Assembly (NCBI RefSeq): GCF_901000735.1
Contig: NC_081543.1
Span: 16,333,574-16,397,573, forward strand
Length of the DNA: 64,000 nt
Direction of reading: 5' to 3'
From: Corylus avellana
Lineage: Eukaryota > Streptophyta > Magnoliopsida > Fagales > Betulaceae
Below, piece after piece: positions 1-11,929 of the stretch; positions within the stretch are counted from its first letter, which is position 1; each line of letters starts with the position of its first letter. A model generated the notes under the pieces. That model searched no databases. It saw nothing but the letters and a program-made list of their open reading frames with translations, and was not told the origin of the DNA. Made by a program: the position numbers and the translations under genes.

Positions 1-2438
1 ATGATCATAATTCATTCATTACAGTTAGTGACGGTTTTATATCGGAGAAAAAATAATAAATATGAATATTAGTAAAGTTATTTTACCTCTCTGCCGGATA
101 CATCCACCTATACAGTACCGGTCCACCAAGTCGGCATTCACGGCCAGATGCACGACCAAGTGAACCATCACAGTAAAAAAACTTGGGGGGAAGACCCTTT
201 CCATCTGGCACAAAGTAATATAAATGTCACCCTCTAGTCGGTCCATATCATCTCGTGTCAATGACGTTGAACATATGCCCTTGAAGAATGCAGACATCCC
301 AACAAATGGTCTAACCACGTTTCCTGGCAATGATCCACGCAATGCAATAGGGAGAAGTTGTTGCATAATTACGTGACTATCATGGCTCTTCAAACCGAAT
401 ATCGTATGATCACTAAGTCGTACACATCGGGAAATATTTGAGGCATATCCGTCCGGCACCCTTACATTTCGAAGCACTTTCAAAAAATGCGTTTTCTCGT
501 CCTTAGACATCGTGTGACAAGCTGCGGGTATATATGTTTGACCATCCTCGCCCGTGTACTGATGAAGTGTATGTCTCAATCTCATTTCTTACAAGTCTGT
601 GCGGGCTTGGATGTTGTCCTTCGTTTTCAATGGAATGTCTAGTATTGTGCCAAGAATGTTGTCCATCACATTTTTCTCAATGTGCATGACATCAAGGTTG
701 TGTCACAATAGATTATCTTTCCAATATAGCAACCTAAAGAAAACACTTTTCGTCTTCCACAATACGTTAGCAGTCTCGCCTTCTCTTTCTGTCGGCCTAC
801 TCTTCTTCCATTTCTTGTCTTTTTTCTTATTATCTGCCCTTGTCTTACCAGCATTCTCATCTCCATATGCCATATCTTGTAATTGTCTATGAATTTCATC
901 TCCACTTGGCACATCTGGGGCACATTCAAATTCTTGTTTGCCGTCAAATGTTATTCTATTCCTCCTCCACGGATGATCAATGGGCAAGTATCGTCTGTGC
1001 CCCATATAACAAAATTTCCTGCCGTGTTTTAACCGCCTGGACCTCGTCAAGTAGATATAGCAAGGACATGCCTTCTCATCCCTGTTAGGCCACCTAGACA
1101 AATCTGCGTATGCCGGGAAGTCATTAATTGTCCACATCAACTGTGCCCGCAGCACAAAGTTCTTTTTTTGGGACACGTCAAATGTGCGTACACCTACAGT
1201 CCATAGTTCCTGTAACTCATCAATTAAGGGTCGTAGGTAGACATCTAGATCTATTCCAGGTGACTTTGGGCCTGGGATTATCAGGGATAGTATAAATAAA
1301 GTTTGTTTTATGCACGTCCAAGGAGGCAAGTTGTACGGTACAAGTATTACAGGCCAAGTGCTGTGGGATGTGCTCATGTTCCCGAATGGATTAAATCCAT
1401 CCGAGGTTAGTCCAAGCCTGACGTTCCTGTTGTCCGCTGAAATGTCTAGATGCAAATTATCGAATGCCCTCCACGCTTCACCATCAGCCGGATGCCTCAA
1501 TACACCATCCTTAGTCCGGCCTTCTGCATGCCACCTCATATAAGGAGCAGTATGCTCTGACATAAACAATCTCTGTAGTTGTGGTATGAGTGGAAACCAC
1601 CGCAACACCATGACCGGACGTTTCTTACTCGATGATATGGGTTGCCCATCCTCATCCAACTGAATTTCATCATTCCACTTAGATACTCCACAAACAGTAC
1701 ATGTATCCAAATCCTTATTGTTCTTCCAGAATAACATACAATTATTAGGACACGCCGGGATCTTCTCATACCCGAGGCCCATGTCCCTTAGAAACTTTTT
1801 TGCCTCATATGTATTAACTGGCAAAGCTTCATCACTAGGATGCAGCAACTGATTGATAAACTCAAGAAAAGATGAAAATATTGCGTTACTAAGTCCGCCA
1901 ACACACTTCAAGTTGTACAGATGTACTGTAGCACTAAGCTTGCTTTGTTTGGTCCCATCATGAAGTGGCTTCTCTGCCTTCTTAAGCAAGTTATTGTACT
2001 TTAGTACGTCACCATCGTCAGCTTCTTCATTCACAGTTTCTTCATTCCCCTGCACCGCAACTTCAGGCTCACAATTGTCTTCCATGACACCGTGCATGCT
2101 GAATAGATCACACAACATTGACTGCATGTTTTCACCCTGTGCTGCGCCTACACCTGATCTGTGTTCATGGTAGTCAACGTAGAGACTGTAACAGGAGCCC
2201 GAACAGGCTTCTCCCAGTGATAATACCAGGTTCTGTATGCAATCATTATTCCCTAACCCCCTGTCGTGGTCAAGACCAAATCCGGTGGGTGGCGCTGCTT
2301 ATTACGACACACCTTACAGGGGCAGTGAATTTTTCCATCAGGGATTGTACAGTTCCTAACTGCAAAGTCCACGAATGATCTACACCCGTCTCTGTATTCC
2401 CTCGTGCCCCTAAACTTTGTCATCCAACTCTTGTCCAT
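1..2438 (-). pseudogene. TNP2-like CACTA transposase, decayed
   Basis: This would encode the DDE-type transposase that cuts the ends of CACTA elements. Reading leftwards, the exon at 2438-2253 is a transposase-associated domain beginning MDKSWM with paired cysteines (CPCKVC). A 474-codon open stretch (2127-703) carries the core family blocks, including CTVCGVSKW, RWFPLIPQLQRLF and DFPAYADL. The motif DVMHIEKNV lies at about 690-660, and a DUF4218-like block (PPSFFTVMVHLVVHL) lies at 585-90. Breaks seen: a stop just after the associated domain, a frame change near 2130, two in-frame stops between about 700 and 590 (one CGA to TGA), and a one-base frameshift near 120. A plausible splice donor follows near 90, so the gene would continue off the left edge. 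The homologous plus-strand copy at 15.4-17.3 kb keeps arginine and glutamine codons at the two stop positions, supporting nonsense decay rather than introns. Confidence 0.88.
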
Positions 2439-2439
2439 A

Positions 2440-3488
2440 GCTTTAGTTACTGGAACCCTAACTGAATAAAATAAATCTAAGTTAGTTACTTAGAAGTATT
2501 TTTTTTTTTTTTGTGGTTCTTTAAGTACATCGTTTCATTTTTTTTTTTTTTTTTTCACTTTTAACAAACAAACACATACATTGACTTTTAATTATAACAT
2601 CTCCATAATCTAAATTTGCAAAACCTAAACAAAATTAAGGCCCAATTTTAAAAACATTTGACGTGCCACATGGGGACCCTTGATAAAATATATGTGGCTA
2701 TCTTATTTGCTGCAATTTTTTTGTTATCATTTTTTATGACATTTACATAATTTAAATTTGTAAGAACTAAATTAATTTTTTTTACATATGGGGACCCTAA
2801 ATAAATTACATATAGCTAGCTAGGTTAAATGTTGGTTTTCTTTTTTCCGTTTATTATAGCATTTATGCATTTGTACGGGAAGTGTAGATAAAATAAATCC
2901 AGCTTCCAATGTTAGTTGTTTTTTACTTTGTACTTACGCATCTTAGCATTTACATACTTATTCTAAATTTTCAAAATCTAAACATTAATTAACGATCGAC
3001 CAAAATAGATATGCCCTTGTTATTTGTTTGTTTTTTTTTTTTTTTTGGTTATGATAAGGTGCACAAGCAAAACCTACACAAAATATAGGTCTAAATCTAA
3101 ATGCAAAATTCCCCAAAAAAAACCTAATTTCAAACTATTAGGGTACATAATTGTGCATGCATGCATGCAAATACATTAAACAATATTCTCACCATATACA
3201 AACCAAATATGTCAAACAAGTAATTAATATTACAAAACATATATCTTAAGCAAATAAATTAATTACTTAACCTATAAAATTAATTTGCTAATATAACTAC
3301 ATAAAAAATATTTAATAATATACATTGTAAATTACATTTTTATATAATTTATTTAATTATCTACTAAATAAATAAATGAATAAATTACTCACCATATATA
3401 TATAATATATATATACAGATTATATATATGTGGTTATATATATATATATTTCGTAATATATATATATATACACAATAGATTAAATCAG

Positions 3489-3520
<32 letters not shown>
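2440..3520 (-). other. probable 5'UTR intron of CACTA-1 transposase
   Basis: AT-rich and without open frames. On the minus strand it would run from a GTATAT donor at the end of the CT-rich leader (about 3520) to an acceptor TTATTCAG just upstream of the ATG at 2438. A short block around 2770-2825, with the motif GGGGACCCTAAATAAATT, recurs inverted at 14320-14390 in CACTA copy 2, so this non-coding region is conserved between the elements. A TA microsatellite lies at its donor side (3490-3521). Confidence 0.5.
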
Positions 3521-3522
<2 letters not shown>

Positions 3523-3875
3523 GATTTTTTTGAGTTCCAGAACGCCAAGTGGGAGAGCTGTGCGAGAGGGCCTTCTGAGTCAGGCCCGTGGTCGCCGGGA
3601 GGGGAGCAACTACGGGTGACGCAGCACGGCCAGAGCAGGCAGAACTTAAATCGAGAGAGAAACACCACGTGAAAAAACGAGAAAATGGCCGGGCTGGCTA
3701 CGAGGACGCGGGTGAGACAAATGTTGCAGAGGTGACCGGCCGGGCTGATGGAGAAAAAAAAATGGCGGACGATGATATGCAGGTGGAGGAGTTGGGCGGG
3801 GGGGAGAAAGAAATGGAAGGGAAGAAAGTTGCAGGAAAAAGAAAGAAAATATCTAGCTAGAGGGAAGCTGCGCCT
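3521..3875 (-). promoter_or_regulatory. GC/CT-rich leader exon of CACTA copy 1
   Basis: An island of high GC in AT-rich surroundings. On the minus strand it is CT-rich and ends AAAATCAG followed by GTATATATAT, a good splice donor running straight into a TA microsatellite. CACTA copy 2 has a similar CT-rich block followed by a TA run at 13620-13995. I infer a non-coding first exon of the transposase transcript. The open frames across it look compositional. Confidence 0.45.
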
Positions 3876-3887
3876 TCCCGAGGACAC

Positions 3888-3940
3888 TTCCTGACGTGCC
3901 ACATGGCACGTCAAGAAGCTTCATGTGGCACGTCAAAAAG
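3888..3940. repeat. Internal copies of the CACTA subterminal motif
   Basis: Three GACGTG/CACGTC motifs occur close together. One pair forms a hairpin with 8-bp arms GACGTGCC and GGCACGTC around ACAT. They match the terminal array at 5338-5653 and stand at the edge of the internally duplicated region; another single copy is near 4643. Confidence 0.65.
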
Positions 3941-3954
3941 CCAGTTTATTTATT

Positions 3955-4489
3955 TATAAAATTAAAAATTATATTTATTTTAATTTTATTAAAATTATTT
4001 TTACTATATCATATAATTTATATTAAAATTATATTTGTTCTATTATATAATTTTTTCCTCTTATATAACACATTATACTTAAAACTAATTAGATAATAAA
4101 TAAATTAATATTCTAGATGTATAGATAATTAAATATATTTTTTAATGAGGGTTCAATAATCTACTCACCGACCACATATTTTGTGCTGGTCGAGTTCATA
4201 TGACGTTTGCCGTTCTTATAAAATAAATGTATTCGGTATGTCTTATATATTTTTAAAAAATTAATATGGCTATCATATATATTAATATTACTATACTGAT
4301 TTATGCATGATAATATCCTGTTCAAATTAATATTAAGGTAATGGTTGATTTATATGCATGCATGTGATAATTATATTAATTGGTATATAATATATAAAAT
4401 GATTATGCATGCATAGGATAATTAATATCATATATATGATATTAATTGGTATACAATATTAATAGTATGATATGATTATGCATGTACGT

Positions 4490-4526
<37 letters not shown>

Positions 4527-5145
4527 ATATCGTTTATATGTGTGATATATATAATTGGCATGCATGTGATATTATTACGTATACATATATACAAAGTAAT
4601 TTACAAAGTAATTTATACATAAAACGTATACATTTATGTTTTTGACGTGCCATGCACATAATACAAATTATATTTAATTATATTATATAATTAAAAATAT
4701 AATAATTTATATTTCTATTAAAATTATATTTACTCTATCATATAATTTTTATTAAAAATTATATTTGTTCTATTATATAATTTTTTCCTCTTATATAGCA
4801 CATTATCCATACAACACAATTACAATTAATTAGAGAATAAATAAATTAATATTCAAGATGTATAGATAATTAGATGTATTCACTCACCGACCACATATTT
4901 TGTGTTGGTCGAGTTCATGTGAAGTTTGCGGGTCTTATAAAATAAATGTATTCAGTATATTTATATATTTTTACAAAATTAATATGGCTATTTTATACAT
5001 GTTACTAGACTGATTTATGCATGATAATATCATGTTCAAATTAATACTAATGAAATGGCTGAATTAGATGCATGCATGTGATAATTATATTAATTGGTAC
5101 ACAATATATAGCTAGAATGATTACGCATGCATATATATACAACAA

Positions 5146-5190
<45 letters not shown>
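3955..5190. repeat. Two tandem ~0.6-0.7 kb copies in CACTA-1 leader
   Basis: The stretch from about 3955 to 4530 is repeated at about 4680-5190. Both copies hold the block CACCGACCACATATTTTGTG (4166 and 4885, about 720 bp apart), a following ATAAAATAAATGTATTC, and a terminal (CA)n(TA)n microsatellite (4490 and 5148). The second copy has small deletions. Confidence 0.8.
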
Positions 5191-5337
5191 CCAAGTAATT
5201 TATACTAATATGATAAACTTAATTTTCCTCACCAATCAATTTAATTTTTTATGCGAATTAAATTTAATTATTTTTTAATACATATTTTTGATATCAATTA
5301 TTACCTAATTATTTACAAATTAATGTTAATTTTTTTT

Positions 5338-5653
5338 TGACGTATTGATTTGACATGTCAAAAACTTTTGATGTGTTAGGATGACACGTCAAAAACTTTT
5401 GATATGTTAAATTAACACGTCAAAAACTTTTGGCGTATTAAATTAACACGTCAAAAGTTTTTGACGTGTCAAATCAACACGTCAAAAGTTTTTGACGTGT
5501 TAGGTTGACACGTCAAAAACTTTTGACGTGTTAAAATGCAGCACGTCAATAGTATTTTTTTTGACGTGTCTACTTAGACACGTCAAAATGTTTTGACGTG
5601 GCAAAAATTAGTTACTGTTTGCCACGTCAAAAAATCTCCTTTTTTTTGTCGTG
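5338..5653. repeat. CACTA-1 subterminal repeat array
   Basis: About a dozen copies of TTTTTGACGTGT or its complement, in both orientations, fill 300 bp up to the terminus. Many pair as palindromes, such as CACGTCAAAAGTTTTTGACG. In En/Spm elements such arrays bind the element's own DNA-binding protein. The core also matches the ACGTGTC type of plant bZIP site. Confidence 0.85.
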
Positions 5654-5830
5654 GGTTCCCGCGTGAGACGTACGTGGGATAATTTTTATCCACTAAGACG
5701 GAAATTAGTAAAGGAGGGTCCTTATTGCCAATTTTTGAAACAATATAGACGTACATTGAAAATTTTTAAACATTGGGATTCAAATTGAAAAACACCTCAA
5801 ACTTCAGAGGGATAAAATGAATTTTTTCCT
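5654..5830. other. Unassigned flank of CACTA copy 1
   Basis: I see no gene, RNA or repeat boundary here. It joins the CACTA terminus to the segment that is repeated inverted at 34.8-37.2 kb. Confidence 0.4.
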
Positions 5831-6273
5831 AAATTCTTAATCCCTTTGAGATACACTGCATAATCAACGTTATGAGATCCTTTATATTTTAAATGAAATC
5901 AATATTATTTATTTTATAGTCAAGATTTAAAGTTAATCTATCTAACAATTTAGATCTATTTTAAATGTATCAACTTTAAATCTTGACATTAAATAAAGAA
6001 TATTTATTTTATTTGAAATTGAGAGGATCATTGTCCCTGGCCTAGAGAAGGATCCTTTCCATTTTATTTGAAATGGAGAGGATCCATTTAGTTGTTTAAG
6101 ATGATATTTTTGTCCAAATGAAAAATAGGGTGCCCATAAATGACAAAATTGTCTCCTAAAAACAACTAACTTGTTCCTCTCCATTTTAAATGAAATTAAG
6201 AGGATCCAAGTCCCCCTACCCCTTGGATAACACTTACCTCAACGGCCATGTCATTATAACAAAACTAGTAGTA

Positions 6274-7076
6274 ATGTTTTTTTTTTTTTTTTTGAAAAAA
6301 ATTCCAGTCTCATTGAAAAAGGATCACAAGCACAACACTCATACATCACAAAGCAAAAAGCTCTAAAAAATCATCGCCAAAGTTACGAGGTTACAAATCA
6401 TAGATACTTACATAAAAATCAAACATTCAAAATCTATCTATGACACCAATATCCGCTAACCTATGACTACTTTTCAATTGTTATACTAGATCTGTTCCAA
6501 ACACACTCAACTCAATGCATAGGTAGCTCATCTTTCTTTCCCTAAAAACAGATCACATCCACAACCCAAAGTCTAGACAATCCTTATTGAAACAAAAATG
6601 CAAACAATAAAAAACAGAGAAAACCAAGCCCCAATACATAAATAGCCACAAAAGCACAAATCTGCTCCTGAGAAAACTAGATCTACTCCCCATTGACCCA
6701 AAACGGTCGGAAAACTACATCATTTTCCTTTTAGATCGCTCACGAGAGCATATCTAAAGAGAAAACTATTATTCAAAATAAGCAAGCCAGCAAATATATA
6801 GCGATCAGAGTCGAGGAGATGATGGGGATTGGCCAACTTTGGCACGTGGTGGAGCAGATCGACAGAAAGGGAGGTGCAGCACCTTGGAGGGTGGGTGGTA
6901 GCGGCCGGAGTTGCTGATTTCTGGCCAAAAAGCACCTACAAAAACAAAGAAAACCAGGGAAAAACGCGCAGAAGGGGAAGGGGGAGAGGGGGAAGGGGGA
7001 GAGGAGGAGGGAGCAGGACAGCTAGGTTTTTTTACGGTCCTTTTGACTTTGCGGTTTCAAAATATGTGATTTTAGA
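6274..7076 (-). mobile_element. Short poly(A) retroposon (LINE-mobilised)
   Basis: An 803-bp insertion flanked by an exact 13-bp direct repeat AAAACTAGTAGTA (6261-6273 and 7077-7089). The empty site is seen in the inverted copy near 36920. On the minus strand it starts with a CT-rich leader and ends CAATGAGACTGGAATTTTTT then TTC and an A tract. No reverse transcriptase is present, so it must have been moved in trans. It may be an internally deleted LINE or a long SINE. Confidence 0.8.
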
Positions 7077-7229
7077 AAAACTAGTAGTAGTAATCAACCA
7101 TTGAATCTATATGAGTCCTAATGATTGATTTTTTTTTTAAAAAAAGGAGAATTAAGGAACATATACAAGAGATATACATATATATTATAGGTCTTCCCAA
7201 TAATATCCACTATTTAACTTGGGCAGTAG

Positions 7230-8781
7230 CAGGGGCGGAACCAGGATTTTCGACTTGGGCGGACGAACTTAAAGAAATACATGATCACATAGAAATATAT
7301 AATCTGTCTTTATATATGCCGAGTGTGTTCCCTATATATGCAGAGTGAGGTAGTCAAAAGTTACAAAATATTTGACCAAATATATAAAAGAACAAAAAAA
7401 AAAAAAAAAATCGAAAATGCTTAAAAATCTTGTCTCCATTTTCTTTGACAATTAGTAGGAGGCAAACATGAAAAAAATACAGTCCAATATGGCAAGCCAA
7501 TAAATATCCGAGTAATGTTAGGGACCATCTTTTTGTCCTCTTAAAGTTGATGTGGCTTTTAAAATCACCATTAAATTTTAGATGAATCATACTTGAATTT
7601 TGATCCAATAGTAATTTTTATACCCAATGTGCCGTGTGGTCTCAGACTTTTAGTTACCCAAGCCAAGCTGACCACTCTACTCTAAAACATTCTATCTCCA
7701 ATCTGTAGAAAAATAAGCGCACTCCTATACTCTGTTTTTCTATACATCCGAATACAAAAACTCACATTTACAATTCACTCAACAATCAACTATATTCTAT
7801 ACTATGCACCAACTATAGTATCTAGCAAATATTGTAGCTGATTAGACGTTTCATTATTAAATTTCTGACTTGGTCTCAAGCAAATGAAACAAAAAAAAAA
7901 AAAAAAAACAAAACAAAAAATGTAAAATTAGTCATTGTGATTTTTCTAACTTACAATTAGCTTCATGTGGTACTAAAATGAACTCAAAAGTCCCTGAGGT
8001 ATGCCAAAAAAATAATTTAGTCCCTACAATCAAATTCCGTCCACTAATTTAACATATTTTGTTAGTGTGACACTGACTTAAATAGGACAAGTATCACAAT
8101 TTTATTGATTATAATGTTTTACGCTATTAGAATCTATTAAGTCGGTCAATGGAATTTGACTCTAGGAACTAAATTATTATTTTTTGAATATCTTAAGGAC
8201 CTTTGAATTCATTTTGATACCACATAGAGTTAATTGCAAATCAAGTAAACCACATGAACTGATTTTACATTTCTTTTTTTAAAAAAAAAAAAAAAATTGG
8301 AAATTTTGTGGGACTTGAACTATATCATTGGATTGGATCCCTCAAAAATCAGCTATGAGCTTGGTGTCAACTTGATTATGGTAGGTTCAGTTTTGAACAA
8401 AAAATAAATCACCTGAATTAGCAAATCCAGTGTATTGGACCCAACAAAGAAATGCTATTTCTTGAGCGTAATGACTTGATGCCTTGACAAGTTGACATGA
8501 TGCTATGCAGAATGTAGAGCTCAAAGTCCCACAAAAAGTAGTTTCAAGTCTCAAATCAGGTCTGGAGTTTGGTCAGAAGTCAACGGGAAGAAACCAATTG
8601 GATGGGGGTATTTCCGGTTTTCTATGTTGCAAGAGGGGGGGAAATGTGAAAAGAAAAATTATGAGGGACAAATATAGCATTTTGGAGGGACAATTTTTTA
8701 AAAATGACATATTCTAAGAAGAATTTTAAAACTTATGGGGGGACATTCGTCCCCCCAATGGTATATGTGGGTCCGCCCCTG
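7230..8781. mobile_element. Non-autonomous hAT transposon
   Basis: The ends are CAGGGGCGGA and TCCGCCCCTG, flanked by an exact 8-bp duplication GGCAGTAG (7222-7229 and 8782-8789), the hAT signature. It encodes no transposase. A nested foldback occupies 7920-8271. A second element with the same ends is at 40391-41343; both carry CCCCCCA-type motifs and ATTCGTCCCCCC or its complement near one end, so they belong to one family. Confidence 0.93.
7920..8271. mobile_element. Foldback MITE nested in the hAT
   Basis: Imperfect inverted arms of about 130 bp. The left arm starts TGTAAAATTAGT and the right arm ends CTGATTTTACA. Matching blocks include CTTCATGTGGTACTAAAATG against its near-complement CATTTTGATACCACATAGAG. 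The transcript would form a long hairpin. A-rich flanks prevent a firm call of the target duplication. Confidence 0.75.
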
Positions 8782-9505
8782 GGCAGTAGGAAGCTTCTCT
8801 ATTCGTATTCATTGTGCAAATTAAATGCAAAATACATTTTTCGTGCAATCAGTGAAATAATCCAATTAGGCAGGTGAGCATGTATAAAAAGGAAATGTCC
8901 TATCAAAGACGCAACATGTTTTATCCACTATGCTCTAAGGACTCCATAATCGATCAAGAGTCTTTTTATCCTAAGAAATATACTAATTTAGGCATATTGA
9001 AAGTATCCCCTAGCTGTCGGCTCATCTCGATAGACCTCTAAGCCATTCATCTTTAATTTGAACTTGTGTTGGAAGGATAATCTCTTGAAATGGTACTAAG
9101 AAGCAGTCCACGAATTTCAACTCTATTAGAGCTGATCCTAGACTTGGTGGGAATAATAATATTCCATGCTACATTCCAGAGAAAAAGCTTGAGTCTTTCA
9201 TTTAAGTTTAATTTCCAAATGGCAAACTAGGTGGAAGGAGAGAGGTAAGGAGATGGAGATGGTTTTTGGTTTAGGAGCAGACCCTCCTAAAAGGGAAGGA
9301 GTACCCGAAGGAAAGATTGGTTGTAATGAAATATTATTCTGTACATCTATGTTCATTACTCATTTTATGTAATGCCTCTTGTACATTTTGGGACGAAATC
9401 AGGAAATTTATTTAGGAGAGCAGAATATAATTTTAAAATAACATCTTTTTGTCTGCCCGTAAGTCTATACTTAGGAATGTGTGAACAGTAAAATATTCTA
9501 ATGGA

Positions 9506-9952
9506 GTAATGATATAAGAATTATTAGAGTCTTTCTAAACTCATCTCAAATGTGATGTGGCATTTAAAATTACCATTAAATTTTAGATGAAAGGAGAGGA
9601 GGGAAGATCTAGATCTAAAACTTCTCTCCTCTTGAAGTTCTTCTTGATATTGTCTAGAAAAAAAAGAGTGAAATTCTAGAGAATGCAGAGCCTTCATTAA
9701 AGCTTACTAATACAAAACACAAGTACCCAAAAAAAAAAAAAAGTACATCACACAAATTTGCTCACAAAAAATAAAAATAAAGAAATATATCATGTACACC
9801 AAATTCCCCTTCCCCATGTACTTAGCTTTCACACACACAAAAACCAAAAAAAAAAATTCTCACTAGAATAGGTCACACGACTTTAGAAGTGTAGAAAGAA
9901 AGCAACAATATATTATATGATTAGAGTAAAAGGATGGATGCCGGGTGAGTAA
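9506..9952. other. No gene seen; AT-rich spacer
   Basis: Contains a short block (GATGTGGCATTTAAAATTACC, 9553) similar to one inside the hAT (7546), so probably another small repeat remnant. Nothing else is recognised. Confidence 0.4.
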
Positions 9953-10787
9953 CTAAGAAAGATCTTTCTTGGATCCGGAAGAAAAATATTCCAAGAAAGA
10001 TCTCGACTTGAATGATGACATAGCCATCCTAAACCACAAAAGAAGTGGAAGAAACACGAAATATCCGCCAAAGATACCAAACCAGGCTATAATCCGAGCA
10101 TTTGATAATAACGGAGATGAAAAGCAATAGCAACAAAATAGGAGTCCAACGAGTACGGTGAGCAGCCATCCAATAAAATCGGGAGGGACGAGGAAGAAAA
10201 GTGTAACGTTTGTCAGGTAAAAGACGGCAGTATTTATTCCGTAAAAGACTCCCACAAATTTGTCTCGTGATTCAATGTCAAGGTTGAACCGGGCTGTGCA
10301 GTTGAAGTGACCGGCACTGGTAGCGTTGATCGGACTCGGGGATGTGCAGTTGAACTCATTGGGTTGATCAGCGCTGAGTGCTGCCGGGTAGGTGACCGTT
10401 ATTAGCAATCCAGCAACGACCAACAGTGCATTCCGCCTCTCCTCTGTTATAACTGTTTGCCGGCAACGTATTCCTACGTAAAACTTCACAAATATTGTTA
10501 TAAAAGATCTTAAGTAATGTTCAAGTCTAGTTGTTAAACGCCTCACACAATGTTGTCGTAGAATCTTTCCAATCCGTTGGTTGTCCACCTGTGTTTGTTG
10601 GCTTTAAAGTTCCAAGATGCCAAGCACCTTATGACCCTCTAGATTCTTTATATGAACTACTGATCCAACACCCAGTAACCTCCACACTAGTGGTTCATGA
10701 TCCAATAACCATGACACTACCTGCAAGATGCAGAAAATTAGCAGAGATGCATATATAATTACTGATCCAAACACTTGATGTGGGCCA

Positions 10788-11016
10788 TGTGGCATCTCAC
10801 ATGCTTGGGGATGGAGATGTACTTATATATATACTCACACCCTTTCTGACATTAACACGTTTTAAAGCCATGATGGATATAATCACATCAGAACTCTGCA
10901 GTTAAACAAGCTTATGCGAGAGTAGTAATAGGATAGGTGACCTTCTAAAATATCTGGTTTGCAAGAGCCAAAAACAGACGTACAATATTGAGTGTCATTT
11001 GGGGTGGAGCGTTACA
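10788..11016 (+). mobile_element. Cassandra-type (5S-derived) TRIM LTR
   Basis: This 229-bp TG...CA unit contains a degenerate 5S rRNA gene: ATCACATCAGAACTCTGCAG, then GCGAGAGTAGTA and AGGATAGGTGACC, which are the internal promoter parts of 5S. It ends GGGGTGGAGCGTTACA. Cassandra TRIMs carry 5S sequence in their LTRs. No partner LTR or primer site follows, so this is a solo LTR or fragment. Its 5-bp flanks (GGCCA, TTCGC) do not match. Confidence 0.8.
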
Positions 11017-11214
11017 TTCGCCCCAATTAATTAAAAATAAAAACCCAAATATTGCTATAAACGAAACTTTAGATCCCACGAAAATAAAAGCAAAATATCA
11101 CACCGAAAGCTCAAGTAAAATTTTGGGTCACCCAACATGATAGAAAACTTGAGTGGAAAGGACTTGCCTCAGGTTGATTTCTGGATACCGCAACGTGCAA
11201 AAGAGTGTTGCCGT

Positions 11215-11929
11215 TGTTAGGAAATTAATCCTATTTCTCAAGACCCATGGGATGCGAAATAAGAAGAATGCGGAATAACAAAGATTAGGCAATCAAATCA
11301 CACACGACACAAAGATTTAAGTGGTTCGGCTTAACAAGCCTACATCTACTGGCGGAGACGACCCGAAAAAAATTCACTATCAAAAGATGGAGTACAAAAA
11401 TAGTAGAGAGAAAATCATTCAGATCCCAAAGCTCCAATACACCAAAATCTCACTATCACACAAGAGAAATTATTCCTAAAAAAGAATACAAAAGACAGAT
11501 GTACAAACTCTTCTTTTACTGGAACAGATGGCAGCTGATCTCTATTTTTTTCTCTCACTTTGCAGCACATTTTTCTTCTAATCACTTGTTTTTGGCTCCT
11601 CCAAAAATCACCAAAAAGAAAATACCATTGCTGCCCTTGTACCTCTTTCTCTCAAATTCTCTATTTTTTCTCCTCCCTTTGGTGCTTCACGTTTTTGGCA
11701 CACACTTTGTAGCAAGCACAAGTCTCCTTTTATAGAAGCACTAAGTCGGTCAAAAGAAAGTCTCCTACTACAAGTTAGGAAAGAAGTCCAATACCGGTCA
11801 ATCTTTGAACACAAATCCAAAACCAATTTGGAATAAGGAGAATACGTGAGAAAGTAAGTCTTGAATTACAAGGCTTTTAATACAGCTAGGGCCCACCAAG
11901 AGACTTGACAATTCAAGTCATCTATAACA
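11215..11929 (+). mobile_element. Solo LTR inside the ankyrin exon
   Basis: A 715-bp insertion bounded by TGTTAGGAAA and CTATAACA, with an exact 5-bp duplication GCCGT (11210-11214, 11930-11934). Removing it restores continuity of an ankyrin repeat. The internal block AAGTGGTTCGGCTTAACAAG resembles copia LTRs. There is no internal domain, so it is the product of LTR-LTR recombination. Confidence 0.92.

Larger units (their letters stand above)
1..5653 (-). mobile_element. CACTA (En/Spm) DNA transposon, copy 1, partial
   Basis: The element carries a TNP2-like transposase on the minus strand (1-2438), a long AT-rich leader (2440-5337) and a subterminal repeat array (5338-5653). Its 5' end, read on the minus strand, is CACGACAAAAAAAAGG, one base from the usual CACTACA start; I place the terminus at 5653. 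The other end lies beyond the left edge. The transposase is decayed, so the copy is not autonomous. The 3-bp target duplication cannot be tested because only one end is present. Confidence 0.85.
5830..9505. repeat. Segment A, repeated inverted at 34.8-37.2 kb
   Basis: After removing the retroposon (6274-7076) and the hAT (7230-8781), what remains is about 1.3 kb that matches segment B in reverse orientation. Examples are the ACTTACCTCAAC block (6233 and about 36960), the leaf around GAAGCTTCTCTATTCG (8790 and 35275) and GGAGCAGACCCTCCTAAAAG (9275 and about 34970). The block at 5890-6190 is itself a foldback with arms TCAAGATTTAAAGTT and AACTTTAAATCTTGA. No coding potential was recognised. Confidence 0.75.

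Noticed and set aside
3480..3914. Open frames on both strands in the CACTA-1 leader
   Set aside because: Compositional effect of a GC island; the better reading is a non-coding leader exon.
10860..10960. Possible 5S rRNA gene
   Set aside because: Only part of 5S is present, with promoter mutations, and it is embedded in an LTR-like unit with a specific tail.
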